From Thiohalocapsa sp. (lineage in GTDB: Bacteria > Pseudomonadota > Gammaproteobacteria > Chromatiales > Chromatiaceae), in assembly GCA_021736785.1 (NCBI GenBank), contig JAIPFF010000029.1, positions 1 to 63,244 of the forward strand: 63,244 bases of DNA. Reading direction: 5' to 3'. The notes beneath the pieces are model-generated. The model worked only from the letters and a program-made list of their open reading frames with translations. It searched no databases and had not been told where the DNA came from. Made by a program: the position numbers and the translations under genes. Of the stretch, positions 28,218 through 37,463 are shown piece by piece. Each line of letters begins with the position of its first letter. The first letter of the stretch is position 1.

Positions 28218-29882
28218 ATGCAGCTGCAGCCGCTTGCCGCTGTCCTTGATCGGGGGCGGCGTGCGCTCGGGCAATCGCGCGTTACAACAGGCCGGGTCGC
28301 GCGGTTTGCCGGGCGTGGCTACCGGGCGTTGCACTATCTATGGCACTTGCTGCTGTGGTCGCGGATCTCCGTCGGGCGAAGCGGCGTGCTGCCGATCGAA
28401 CTGCCCCGTGAGCTGCTCCTGCAAAAGGGCATCGTCGTCGATCCGCCCTCGCTTGCTGTCTCGGGTCATGCCGATGCGCAGTCGTTCTCCCGGGGCTTCG
28501 CCGAGATTTATACGCTGCTGTTCGCCAATCTGCAGTCGGCGGATCTGTTGTCGCCCACAAGGCACGCGATTCCCGGCCCGGCGTTTCGCGGCGTCTACCT
28601 GTGGGATTCCGCCTTCATTGCACCGATCTGGCGCTGGTGGGATATCGAGGTCGCCGCCGATGTCGTGCTGGCGGTGGTGGATCTGCGCGCCGGAGACCGC
28701 CTCCAGCACGTGGTGACCGAATTCCATCAGTCGCGCTACACGCAGCCGCCGCTGATCGCGCCCGCGATCCGATGTCTGGCCGAGGCTTTGTCCAAGGAAC
28801 GTGCGCAGGCCTTGATCGCGAAGGTTTACGGGCCGTTGTGCGCCTATCAGCGGTGGCTGGACGCCAACCGCAGATTGAGTGACGGCCTCTATGCCTGGGC
28901 GCATCCCTACGAATCCGGCGTCGAGAATGCGCCGCGCTTCAGCAATACCGACGAGAGCGTGAAGCGCAACACCGCGGTAATCGGTGCCGTGGATTTCAGC
29001 AGCTACGTGGTACTTCAGCTGGAGAGTCTCGCCGAGATGGCGCAGCGGCTCGGTCGCGATGCGGACAGGGCAGCCTTCACCGCCGAGGCGGACGCCTTGC
29101 GCGGGCGCATCGAGCATCTGCTTTGGGACGAACGGGCAGGGTCGTACTTCGATCGGGACGGTGCCGGCGCCCCGATTCGGGTCGAGACGATCGCCTCGCT
29201 GCTGCCGCTCTGGGCCGGCGTACCCAGTACCGATCGCGCGCGGCGTCTAGTGGCCCGAATCATGGATCCGAATGGCTTCGGTACGCTGATGCCGCTGCCG
29301 TCGGTTGCCCGCGACGCGCCCGTATTCGAGAAGGACATGTGGCGAGGACCGGTCTGGCTGAACACCGCCTATGCGGTCGTGCTCGGCCTGTTGCGCTACG
29401 GCTATCAGCGCGAGGCCGGGGAGATCGCCTATCGGCTCTGCCGCGGTGTTTATCGGGTTTACCACGGCGAACGGCGCATCTACGAGTTCTATGACCCGGA
29501 TGCGCACGAAACCCGGGCGCTGCGGCGCAAGCGCGGGAACTGGTGGAAGGCCCTGACCCTCGGTCGCGGTCCGCAACGGGAGTTCGTCGGCTGGACAGGT
29601 CTGGCGAACAACCTGCTGCTGGAGGTATTGCTCGGACTCCAAGCAGGACCCGACAGGCTCACCGCATGCCCGCGCCTGCCGGCTGTTTGCGTCGGCATGA
29701 CGCTCAAGCTGGACTTGCCCGAGCCGGCGGTCGGTTTGGTCGTCGACATGGTGGGCCGGGACTGTTTCCGCATCACGGTGTCGCGGGGTGGTCGCTCGGC
29801 CGTGGTGACGACCGGATTTGCGCATCGAGCCGATCTGATTGCCGCCCTCGACGGAGAGCATCCATGCGCTACTGCGATCTGA
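28218..29882 (+). CDS. MGH1-like (GH63-related) glycoside hydrolase
   Basis: 554 residues, cytosolic. Barrel motifs are FRGVYLWDSAFIAPIWRWW, RYTQPPLIAPA, YAWAHPYESGVENAPRFSN (in part), DMWRGPVWLNTAYAV and EFVGWTGLANNLLLEVL. These fit trehalase-like/MGH1-like glycosidases. An acid in WDSAF and one near HPYESG are candidate catalytic residues. The substrate is unknown: trehalose, mannosylglycerate or glucosylglycerate types are possible. The next glycosyltransferase gene overlaps its end by 19 bp, suggesting a make-and-break pair. Confidence 0.85.
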   Translation: MQLQPLAAVLDRGRRALGQSRVTTGRVARFAGRGYRALHYLWHLLLWSRISVGRSGVLPIELPRELLLQKGIVVDPPSLAVSGHADAQSFSRGFAEIYTLLFANLQSADLLSPTRHAIPGPAFRGVYLWDSAFIAPIWRWWDIEVAADVVLAVVDLRAGDRLQHVVTEFHQSRYTQPPLIAPAIRCLAEALSKERAQALIAKVYGPLCAYQRWLDANRRLSDGLYAWAHPYESGVENAPRFSNTDESVKRNTAVIGAVDFSSYVVLQLESLAEMAQRLGRDADRAAFTAEADALRGRIEHLLWDERAGSYFDRDGAGAPIRVETIASLLPLWAGVPSTDRARRLVARIMDPNGFGTLMPLPSVARDAPVFEKDMWRGPVWLNTAYAVVLGLLRYGYQREAGEIAYRLCRGVYRVYHGERRIYEFYDPDAHETRALRRKRGNWWKALTLGRGPQREFVGWTGLANNLLLEVLLGLQAGPDRLTACPRLPAVCVGMTLKLDLPEPAVGLVVDMVGRDCFRITVSRGGRSAVVTTGFAHRADLIAALDGEHPCATAI

Positions 29883-31102
29883 CACTGGCCTACACGGAAA
29901 CCAGCGGCGGCATCCGCACCTATATCGATGCCAAGCGGCGCTACATCGCGGAGAACAGCAACGACGAGCATGTCTTGATCGTGCCCGGAGAGGCCGATCG
30001 AATCAGCACCGAAGGCCGGCTGGTGAAGATGGAGATCAGAAGCCCACTGATCCCGGGGTGTCAACCCTACCGTTTCTTCTGGCGCCCGGCGAAGGTGCGC
30101 CACGCCTTGGAGCAGGCAGCGCCCGACGTGGTCGAACTGGGCAGTTTTTTCGTCTCTCCCTGGGCCGCATTCCGGTATCGGGAGGAGTGCCGTTCGGTCG
30201 CACGGTCCTGCCTCGTGTCGGCCTATTTCCACACCGATATCGCGCATGCCTACGTGGGGGCACCGCTGCACAAGTTCCTCGCCGAGGGCGCGCAGGAGAT
30301 CAGCGACACGCTGGCCCAATGGGGCGAGAAGATCAGCGGTGCGCTCGAGAGCAGCGCCGAGGAGACCTTCGGCGCGATCTTTCGCCGCTGTGACTTGACC
30401 TTTGCCGCGACGCCCGTGCAAGCCGCCCGAATTGCGGAATACGGCGTGCAAGGGACGTATGTCGTGCCGTTGGGCGTGGACTTGTCTCAGTTCTCGCCGC
30501 GGCGGCGCACCGCGGCTTGGCGCGAGCAATTGTGCGTGGGCGATGATGACTTGCTGCTCGTCTACTGCGGGCGCCTCGATGCCGAGAAGGCGGTACATGT
30601 GCTCGTGGACGCCTATGCAGCGCTGCTCGGCAACGCAGACGGGCCGCGTTTTCATCTGGCCATCATCGGCGACGGACCGCTGCGCGAAGAACTGCTGCAG
30701 CGTGCGCGCGATCTGCCGCGCCTGCATGTGCTGCCCTACCTCCGGGACCGCGCCGCCTATGCCCGAGCCTTGGCGTCGGCGGATATTTACGTCACCGCGG
30801 GTGCCCATGAAACCTTCGGTCTTGCCGTCGTCGAAGCGCAGGCATCCGGACTGCCCGTCGTGGGTGTCGCCGCCGGGGCACTCACCGAGCGCGTTGCCGA
30901 AGACCGGGGCCGGCTGGGGCCCGTGGACGACGCCGCGGCTATGGCGGACAACATTCGCGCGGTGGCGCACGATCGCGACAGACTCGGAGCCGCCGCGAGG
31001 GCCTATGTGCTCAGTGCCGGGTTCAGTTGGACGCGCAGCTTCGAAAAATTACTGACCGTTTACGAGGAGGCAATGGCGGCACAGAGGGCGCACAAGCGCT
31101 GA
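29864..31102 (+). CDS. GT4-family glycosyltransferase
   Basis: 412 residues of the GT-B fold. The N-terminal half has MRYCDLTLAYTETSGGIRTY and the donor half has VYCGRLDAEKAVHVLVDAY, IIGDGPLREELL and the ETFGLAVVEAQASGLPVV loop. GT4 enzymes are retaining and use nucleotide sugars. GGAGAG lies 6 bp before the ATG at 29864; the longer frame upstream is a shadow. Coupled to the glycosidase by overlap. Confidence 0.9.
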   Translation: MRYCDLTLAYTETSGGIRTYIDAKRRYIAENSNDEHVLIVPGEADRISTEGRLVKMEIRSPLIPGCQPYRFFWRPAKVRHALEQAAPDVVELGSFFVSPWAAFRYREECRSVARSCLVSAYFHTDIAHAYVGAPLHKFLAEGAQEISDTLAQWGEKISGALESSAEETFGAIFRRCDLTFAATPVQAARIAEYGVQGTYVVPLGVDLSQFSPRRRTAAWREQLCVGDDDLLLVYCGRLDAEKAVHVLVDAYAALLGNADGPRFHLAIIGDGPLREELLQRARDLPRLHVLPYLRDRAAYARALASADIYVTAGAHETFGLAVVEAQASGLPVVGVAAGALTERVAEDRGRLGPVDDAAAMADNIRAVAHDRDRLGAAARAYVLSAGFSWTRSFEKLLTVYEEAMAAQRAHKR

Positions 31103-31109
31103 GCATCCC

Positions 31110-31919
31110 ATGACCGCGATCCTCTCTCTGCTGCTCGTCGTTACGCTGTCGATCCTGGTCACGCGGATCGCCGCCATCGCGCTGCGCCATACCGGCCTGT
31201 CCCGGCAGACCGCCCGCTTTCAGGCGCGCTCCGCTTTCTCCGGGGCCGGATTCACCACCAGCGAGTCCGAGAAAGTCGTCAATCACCCGGTGCGCCGACG
31301 CATCGTCCTGACGCTGATGCTGCTCGGGAACGCCGGTATCGTGACCGCCGTCTCGTCGCTGATCCTTGCGTTTGTCGCCGACGGCGGCAGCGGAGACGGC
31401 TTCGCGCTGGTCTATAAAATACTGCTGCTGGTCAGCGGTTTGGTCGCCCTTTGGGGCGTCGCCACCAGTCGCTGGGCAGACCGTGTGCTCTCGCGGCTGA
31501 TCGAGCGGGCACTGCAGCGCTTCACGCATTTGGATGTGAGCGACTACGAGGGGCTGCTGCACTTGGCCGGCGACTATCGGATCGTCGAGATGGCCGTGGA
31601 ACCGAACGGCTGGATCGACGGTCAGGCGCTCGGCGAGCTGCGGCCGGCGGACGAGGGCATTCTCGTGCTCGCCATGGTGACGGCCGACGGCGACTGGATC
31701 GGCACCCCGGCCGGGGATACGCGCCCGCGCAGCGGCGACACGCTGATCGTCTACGGGCGGTCGAGCGCGATTCAAGGGCTGACGACGCGACGCGCCGGCG
31801 ATGAGCGCGGCCACGCCGAAGCCGTTGCCGACCAGGGCTTGGTCGCCGATACGGAGCGCAAGCGCGCACGGCCGAGTGCATCTGGCTCGGAAACCACCGA
31901 CGGCGGGGGCGGCGCCTGA
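31110..31919 (+). CDS. TrkA-C (RCK_C) domain membrane protein
   Basis: 269 residues. The N-terminus has a membrane segment (1-23), a loop with SAFSGAGFTTSESEKVVNHP, then two more segments (about 70-92 and 100-120). A TrkA-C domain covers about 150-230 (YRIVEMAVEPNGWIDGQALGEL, quoted in part, and IGTPAGDTRPRSGDTLIVYG). The C-tail of 40 residues is disordered. There is no pore signature and no TrkA-N domain. It may sense or bind ions or nucleotides. The GFTTSESE loop recalls the TrkH-type membrane fragment. It starts 7 bp after the glycosyltransferase. Confidence 0.8.
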   Translation: MTAILSLLLVVTLSILVTRIAAIALRHTGLSRQTARFQARSAFSGAGFTTSESEKVVNHPVRRRIVLTLMLLGNAGIVTAVSSLILAFVADGGSGDGFALVYKILLLVSGLVALWGVATSRWADRVLSRLIERALQRFTHLDVSDYEGLLHLAGDYRIVEMAVEPNGWIDGQALGELRPADEGILVLAMVTADGDWIGTPAGDTRPRSGDTLIVYGRSSAIQGLTTRRAGDERGHAEAVADQGLVADTERKRARPSASGSETTDGGGGA

Positions 31920-32026
31920 ACGAATAAACGCGCACCACGCCGCCCGCGCAGCGGTGGCGCCGAGCGTGCCGCCGGCGAGTCCGCCTGCCGGGTCCGCCTC
32001 CCCGGGTCTGCCTGCCGGTCTGCCCG

Positions 32027-32524
32027 CTAGTCCGCCCGGCGGCAAACGGACTCGCGCCGCCACTGGGCCAGCAACTCGCCCGCGTGCAGGGCGCTGTTGC
32101 GGTCGTGGCTGCCCAGCCACTCGGTCATCGTGCGCGCGCCTTGCCGAAGAATCCGGCTCGCGTTTGCGTCGCGCTGCAGCTCGGGCAGCGCTTCGATCAA
32201 CGCGAGGGTCTCGTTGCCGGGTAGGCCGTGGCGCTCGAGCAGCAGGCTGTAGGCGCTCGCAAAACCGATGTCGTCGGCGATCGCGCGACGCGTCTTCAAT
32301 TCCTCTCCTGCCCCGAGCAGGAAGAGCTGCAGGCAGAGCCGCGAGCCCGAGTCGTCGGGCAGCTCGGGCAGGCTCGCGATGGTGCCGGCCACGAACGCGG
32401 TCAAGGCGTCCGGCGCGGCCTCCGCCGCGCCGTGTCGAGGGGGCGGCTGCTCGACGTGCCGACCGGGGGCGGGATGGGCGGGTATGGTCCTGCCGTCGGG
32501 CGTCGTTTGCGTGAATCGCTGCAT
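32027..32524 (-). CDS. Hypothetical protein
   Basis: 165 residues from an ATG with GGGAGG upstream. The first 40 residues are polar and Pro-rich; the rest is predicted helical, with no membrane segment. It faces the TrkA-C gene across 107 bp. I do not recognise the family. Confidence 0.65.
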   Translation of the reverse strand: MQRFTQTTPDGRTIPAHPAPGRHVEQPPPRHGAAEAAPDALTAFVAGTIASLPELPDDSGSRLCLQLFLLGAGEELKTRRAIADDIGFASAYSLLLERHGLPGNETLALIEALPELQRDANASRILRQGARTMTEWLGSHDRNSALHAGELLAQWRRESVCRRAD

Positions 32525-32867
32525 GTGGGTGCCTCCCGTCGTTGCTGATGATGTCGAGCGCTTACGTCGAAAACGGCTGTCCTTGCTCAGTGTCGATAAG
32601 CAAACGGGGTGCCAGCGACAGGCAGCGATCGCTCCGGGTAGGGCGCCGGCCCGGCGTCGCGCAAACGCGAGCGCCGTCGCCGGGCCATTCGCGCACCAGG
32701 CCGGCGGCGGGTGGGAGCCGAGAACGCTGGTCGGGCGCGTCGGTCGGGCACCCATGGCCATTTGCCGGCTCGCACCCAAGTCCCGGCGACCGCCGTCGCG
32801 GGCTGCGAGTCGGTGGCGTCGGATCACGAATCGGTGCAAATCCACCGATCACCGGTGAGATCGCGCG
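32525..32867. other. Intergenic region between the hypothetical gene and the DUF4010 gene
   Basis: 343 bp, no credible gene. Near the DUF4010 stop is a small inverted repeat (32831-32848) and a palindrome TCACCGGTGA (32849-32858). Confidence 0.45.
32831..32848 (-). terminator. Possible terminator of the DUF4010 gene
   Basis: TCGGTG pairs with CACCGA around a CAAATC loop, 19 bp after the stop. No U-tract. Weak. Confidence 0.3.
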
Positions 32868-34211
32868 TCATCCGTCGATTGGCGGCATCCACTCCCATGC
32901 CTGCCGGGCGAGGTCGGACAAGTGGCTCATCAGCGCGGTTTCTCCGGCGAGCACCAGCAGCAGACCACCGGCGCAGACGCCGATCAGCGGCAAGCCGGCA
33001 CGCAGGCCGAGCGCGGTGTTGCCGATGCCGCCGCAGACCGCAGCCTTGAAGACAGCATTGCTGGTGGTGGCCAGCACGATCGCGACTGCAGCGATGTGGC
33101 GGGTGACCGAGTCCGCCTCCATCCTCGCCACCGACAAAGTGATCGCGTTCAGATCGGCAATGCCCGAAATCGCCGCGACCGTCAGCACGCCGGTGTCGCC
33201 GAAGCGCTCCGAGGCCAGTCGCCCGAGAAGGACGACGATGGCCAGCAGCAGACCGAAGCGCAACGCCATGCCGAGCGCCAGCGGGTTGTCGAGCTGCACC
33301 GTGGCCCCGTGCGAGTCCGTGCCGCGCCGCAGCCACAGCAACGCCGCGGCCAGCGTCGCCAACAGCGTCATCGACGCCAGCGCGGGTGCGAGCCGCCCGA
33401 GCAGGGCAGGCTGAATCAGCGCGACGATGATCAGGATGCGCGGAAACAGCGTCGCATTGGCAATCAGAACAGCGGCGCCGAGCAGGTTCGCGTCCGCGCC
33501 CGGGCGTCGCGCGAGCCGGGCCATCTGCAGCGTCAAGGCGGTCGACGACGCCAGCCCGGCGAGCAGTCCCGTCAGCATGACGCCGGCTTCGGCGCCCGTC
33601 ATTTTGACGGCGAAATAGCCGACGTAGGAGATCGCCGCAATCAATACCACCATCCACCAAAGCTCGTAGGGGTTCAGCGCGGCGCCGGGACCGAAGCCCT
33701 GATCGGGGATGATCGGCAACATCACCACCGAGATCAGCAACAGCTTCAGCGTGGCTTGCAGCTCGGCGCGCTTGAGCTTGGCGACCCAGGCGTGCATTTG
33801 CGGCTTGAAGCCGAGCAGCAACGTGGAAACAACGGCCGCCGAGGCGGCAACCGCCATCTCGCCGTATGTTGCCAGTGCACCGAGCGCGAAGGCGAGCAGG
33901 CCGGCAATCAGGCTGGTCATCCCGGAATCGCCGGTCTCGCGGACACTCAGCGCATAGGCGGCGACACTGGCCGCCGCAAGTGCCGCCAAGCCCCAGGCGA
34001 GCACCTCCGCGTCGAACTTCTGCGCCAGCACCGCGCAAACGCCGCCGAGCAGGCCGATGAGACCGAAGGTCCGCACGCCCGCGGGGCGAGAGACGTTGCG
34101 GTCCTGCTGACCGTGCCAACCCCGCTCGAGACCGAACAGCAGGCCGATCGCAAGCGCCGCGCCGAGGCCGAGCAGGAGTTGCTGTTGTGCGAGGGAGACC
34201 GCGGTGTTCAT
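32868..34211 (-). CDS. MgtC/SapB and DUF4010 family membrane protein
   Basis: 447 residues with about 12 hydrophobic segments. The N-terminal region (LGLGAALAIGLLFGLERGW) is MgtC/SapB-like and the rest is DUF4010, with NPYELWWMVVLIAAISYVGY and DLNAITLSVARME. Function unknown; transport or membrane stress is a possibility. The ATG at 34211 is chosen because AAAGG precedes it; an upstream in-frame start exists. Confidence 0.88.
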   Translation of the reverse strand: MNTAVSLAQQQLLLGLGAALAIGLLFGLERGWHGQQDRNVSRPAGVRTFGLIGLLGGVCAVLAQKFDAEVLAWGLAALAAASVAAYALSVRETGDSGMTSLIAGLLAFALGALATYGEMAVAASAAVVSTLLLGFKPQMHAWVAKLKRAELQATLKLLLISVVMLPIIPDQGFGPGAALNPYELWWMVVLIAAISYVGYFAVKMTGAEAGVMLTGLLAGLASSTALTLQMARLARRPGADANLLGAAVLIANATLFPRILIIVALIQPALLGRLAPALASMTLLATLAAALLWLRRGTDSHGATVQLDNPLALGMALRFGLLLAIVVLLGRLASERFGDTGVLTVAAISGIADLNAITLSVARMEADSVTRHIAAVAIVLATTSNAVFKAAVCGGIGNTALGLRAGLPLIGVCAGGLLLVLAGETALMSHLSDLARQAWEWMPPIDG

Positions 34212-34328
34212 GTCCCTTTCGATGCAAGCCTCGGTCCGTGCCGACGGCACGGGATAGTCCGCGGCGGAAGATCGGCGCATGTGCGTCTCGGCAGGGACGG
34301 CGCGCGCTGCAATGCGTGCATCTGCTTA

Positions 34329-37300
34329 TCAGGCGCCGTGGGAGGCCGGATCGTCGATGCCGTCATCGCGCTCGCGCTGACGCTCGAGCTCGCGGGCGAG
34401 GGCGGCGCGGGGGGTGGTCTTGCGCGCCAGGATCAGATACAGCGCCGGCACCAGAAACAGCGTCAGCACCGTTGCGGCGAGGACGCCGCCCAGGATCACC
34501 GTGCCGATGATGCGCCGGGTCTCGGCCCCCGGGCCGATGGCGAGCGCCAACGGCAGGGCGCCGAAGAAGGTGGCGATGGAGGTCATCACGATCGGGCGCA
34601 GGCGCACGCGCGCCGCGTGCTCGACGGCGGCACGAAGATCCTCGCCGCGGTCGCGCAGCTGGTTGATGAACTCCACCAGCAGGATCGCGTTCTTGGCCAT
34701 GATGCCGACGGCGAGGATAAAGCCGATTTGGCTGTAGATATTGATCGAGCCGCCACCGATCCAGAGCGCAACCAGGCCGCCGACGATCGCCAGCGGCACG
34801 CCCGCGAGAAGGACGACCGGCTGCACGAGGCTCTCGAACTGGGCCGCAAGCACCAGAAAGACGATGACCATCGCCAGCGCGAAGGCATAGAGGAAGGCTC
34901 GCCCGGAGCGGGCATAGTCTTCGCTGACACCGAGATAGCGCACTTGCGCCTGCGCCGGCAGGATCTTTTTCGCCTCGGCCTCCAGCGCTGCCAACGCGTC
35001 GCCGAGCGCGGCGCCGCCGGCGAGGGATGCCTTGATGGTGATCGCCGGGCGTCGATCGACGCGGATCAGCTCGGCAGCACGCCCGATCAGGCGCGTCTCG
35101 ATGAGTCCGGCCAGCGAGACCAGCTCGCCGTCTTCGGTCCGCATATAGACGTCCTTGAGATCGTCGGGAGCAGCGCGGTCTCGGGGGCGAGCCCGCACCA
35201 TGACCTCGTAGGTCTCCGCGTCGATCGAAAAATCCGTGATGTCCTCTCCGCCCATCAGGATCTGCAGCGTGCGGCCGATATCGGCGACGGCGATGCCGAG
35301 CGCCGCCGCCCGGTCGCGGTCGACAAGGATCTGCAGCTGCGGGTTGGTGGGCTGGTAGTCCAGACGCACCTGAGCCAGGGACGGGATGGTCCGGGCGCGG
35401 GTCAAAATTTGCCGGGCCCATTCGTGCAACTGGTCGATGTCCTCGCCGGTGATGGCGAGCTGAACCGGCTGCTCGAAGCCCGACCCGGCCAGGCTCGGCG
35501 GATTGATGGCAAAGGCCTGTGCGCCGGCGATGCCGGCCAGGCGCGGGATCAGCGACTCGGTGACGTCGAACTGGGTCTGCTCGCGTTGCCCCCAGTCTTT
35601 CAGCCGCAGGATGATCAGACCGGAGTTGACCGGCCCCTGACCGGCGCTGCGCGGCGCCACCAGCGAGATCACGTGCTGCGCGGGCCCGTCCTCGGCGGTC
35701 AACGGCAGCAATACCGCCTCGATCTCGCTGAAGATGTCGAGCATCGCGTCGAGTGTCGTGCCCTCGGGCGCCGCCACCGGGATCAAGATCGCCCCCCGGT
35801 CCTCCCGCGGCGATAATTCGCGCGGCAGCTCGCGCCACAGCAGCCAGCCGCCGGCGGCCAGCACGACGGCCAGCGCCAGCACCAGCCAGCGCACCGCCAG
35901 CACGCCCCTGAGCAGGCGCAGATAAGCGTCGGCGGCCGCATCGAAGCCGCGCCCGACCAGCCGGTAGAGCCGCGCGTCGCGGATGCGGCGGGCGTCGATC
36001 AGCTTGGAGGCCACCGTCACGCCGAGCGTCAGCGCGACAATACTCGACAGCGCCAGTGCGCCGCCCAGTGCCGCCGTGAACTCGGAAAACAACCGCCCGG
36101 TGTCGCCGCGCAGCAGCGCCAGCGGCGCGATGACCGACAGCAGCACCGTGGTCGTGGAGATCACCGCGAAGGCCACTTCGCCGGCGCCCATGTCTGCGGC
36201 CAGCAGCCGCGGCTTCTCCTTCTCCGAATAACGGAACACGTTCTCGGCCACCACGACGGCGTCGTCCACGAGCATGCCGATGGCAAGAATCAGCGCCAGC
36301 AGGGTCAGCACGTTCACCGAGAAGCCGAACAGATAGAGGACGATGAACGCACCGACCACGGAGGCCGGAATCGTCGCTGCCGGGACCAGCGTTGCGCGCC
36401 AGGAGCCCAGGCTCAAGAACACCACCGCGACCACCAAGGCGATGGTGATCAGCAAGGTCAGCAAGATCTGCCGGATCGATGCCTCGACGAAGACGGCCTC
36501 GTCGAACGCCACGGTGACATCGACGTCGTCCGGGATACGCGACTGCAATTGCTGCAGACGCTCGCGCACGCCGGCCGAGACGGCAACGAGATTCGATCCC
36601 GACTGGCGTACGACACCCAGCCCGATGGCGTCTTCGCCGTCGAGCCGCGCGGCGGTGCGGTAGGACTCCGGGCCATATTGCACCTCGGCGACGTCGCCGA
36701 GGGTCACCCGCGTGCCGTCGACGTCGCGCAGGATCAGCCCCCGGAACTCCTCGGGGCGCGTCACTTCCGTCATGGTGCGCAGCGTCAGCTCGCGGGTATC
36801 GGAGACCAGCCGACCGGCGGGCAGCTCCAGATTCTGCGCCCGCAGCGCGCGCTCCACATCGAGCACCGTCAGCCCCTTGGCGGCGAGCTCGGAGAGGTTC
36901 AGCCGGATGCGCATGGCGTAGCGGTACTCGCCGCCGAACAGCACCGTGGCGACACCCGGCACGGTCGACAGCGGGTCGATCAGCACGCGGTCTGCGAAGT
37001 CCGAGAGGGCGAGCCGGTCGAGCGTCTCGCTGGTCAGCACCAGCCAGAGACTGACCTGCGCCGCGAGCGAGCGCTGGGAGATCTCGGGTGCTTCGGACTC
37101 GTCCGGCAACTCGTTGCGGATCGCCGAGACCCGATCCCGCACGTCCGCGGCGGCCAGGTCCAGATTACGGGCAAGGGAGAACTCCACCTCGACGCGAGCG
37201 CGCCCGTCGCGGGAGCTGGCACGGATACGGCGCACGCCGTCGATGCCGCTGACCGCCTCTTCGATGGGCTCGGTCACCTCGCGCTGCACCACTGCCGCCG

Positions 37301-37463
37301 ATGCGCCCGGATAGATCACCGTGACCAGCACGGTCGGGTCGTCGATGTCCGGATACTCGCGCACCGGCAGGTTCATCACGGCCGCCACGCCGAGCACGAT
37401 CAGCAGCAGCGACAGCACGGTCGCCGCAACGGGCCGGATGACGGCGAGGGTGGTCGGCTTCAT
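34329..37463 (-). CDS. RND efflux permease (HAE1/AcrB type)
   Basis: 1044 residues, the usual length. Twelve membrane helices with two large periplasmic loops. The TM4 proton-relay pair is in LAIGMLVDDAVVVAEN and the matching TM10 lysine in VGIMAKNAILLVEFINQ. It forms the inner-membrane pump with the membrane-fusion protein encoded just upstream (4-bp overlap). The outer-membrane channel gene is not in the window. Substrate cannot be read from the sequence. Confidence 0.95.
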   Translation of the reverse strand: MKPTTLAVIRPVAATVLSLLLIVLGVAAVMNLPVREYPDIDDPTVLVTVIYPGASAAVVQREVTEPIEEAVSGIDGVRRIRASSRDGRARVEVEFSLARNLDLAAADVRDRVSAIRNELPDESEAPEISQRSLAAQVSLWLVLTSETLDRLALSDFADRVLIDPLSTVPGVATVLFGGEYRYAMRIRLNLSELAAKGLTVLDVERALRAQNLELPAGRLVSDTRELTLRTMTEVTRPEEFRGLILRDVDGTRVTLGDVAEVQYGPESYRTAARLDGEDAIGLGVVRQSGSNLVAVSAGVRERLQQLQSRIPDDVDVTVAFDEAVFVEASIRQILLTLLITIALVVAVVFLSLGSWRATLVPAATIPASVVGAFIVLYLFGFSVNVLTLLALILAIGMLVDDAVVVAENVFRYSEKEKPRLLAADMGAGEVAFAVISTTTVLLSVIAPLALLRGDTGRLFSEFTAALGGALALSSIVALTLGVTVASKLIDARRIRDARLYRLVGRGFDAAADAYLRLLRGVLAVRWLVLALAVVLAAGGWLLWRELPRELSPREDRGAILIPVAAPEGTTLDAMLDIFSEIEAVLLPLTAEDGPAQHVISLVAPRSAGQGPVNSGLIILRLKDWGQREQTQFDVTESLIPRLAGIAGAQAFAINPPSLAGSGFEQPVQLAITGEDIDQLHEWARQILTRARTIPSLAQVRLDYQPTNPQLQILVDRDRAAALGIAVADIGRTLQILMGGEDITDFSIDAETYEVMVRARPRDRAAPDDLKDVYMRTEDGELVSLAGLIETRLIGRAAELIRVDRRPAITIKASLAGGAALGDALAALEAEAKKILPAQAQVRYLGVSEDYARSGRAFLYAFALAMVIVFLVLAAQFESLVQPVVLLAGVPLAIVGGLVALWIGGGSINIYSQIGFILAVGIMAKNAILLVEFINQLRDRGEDLRAAVEHAARVRLRPIVMTSIATFFGALPLALAIGPGAETRRIIGTVILGGVLAATVLTLFLVPALYLILARKTTPRAALARELERQRERDDGIDDPASHGA

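Noticed and set aside
32922-35816. A 964-residue open frame on the plus strand
   Set aside because: It runs antisense to the DUF4010 and RND pump genes, has no ribosome binding site, and its composition is that of a high-GC shadow frame.
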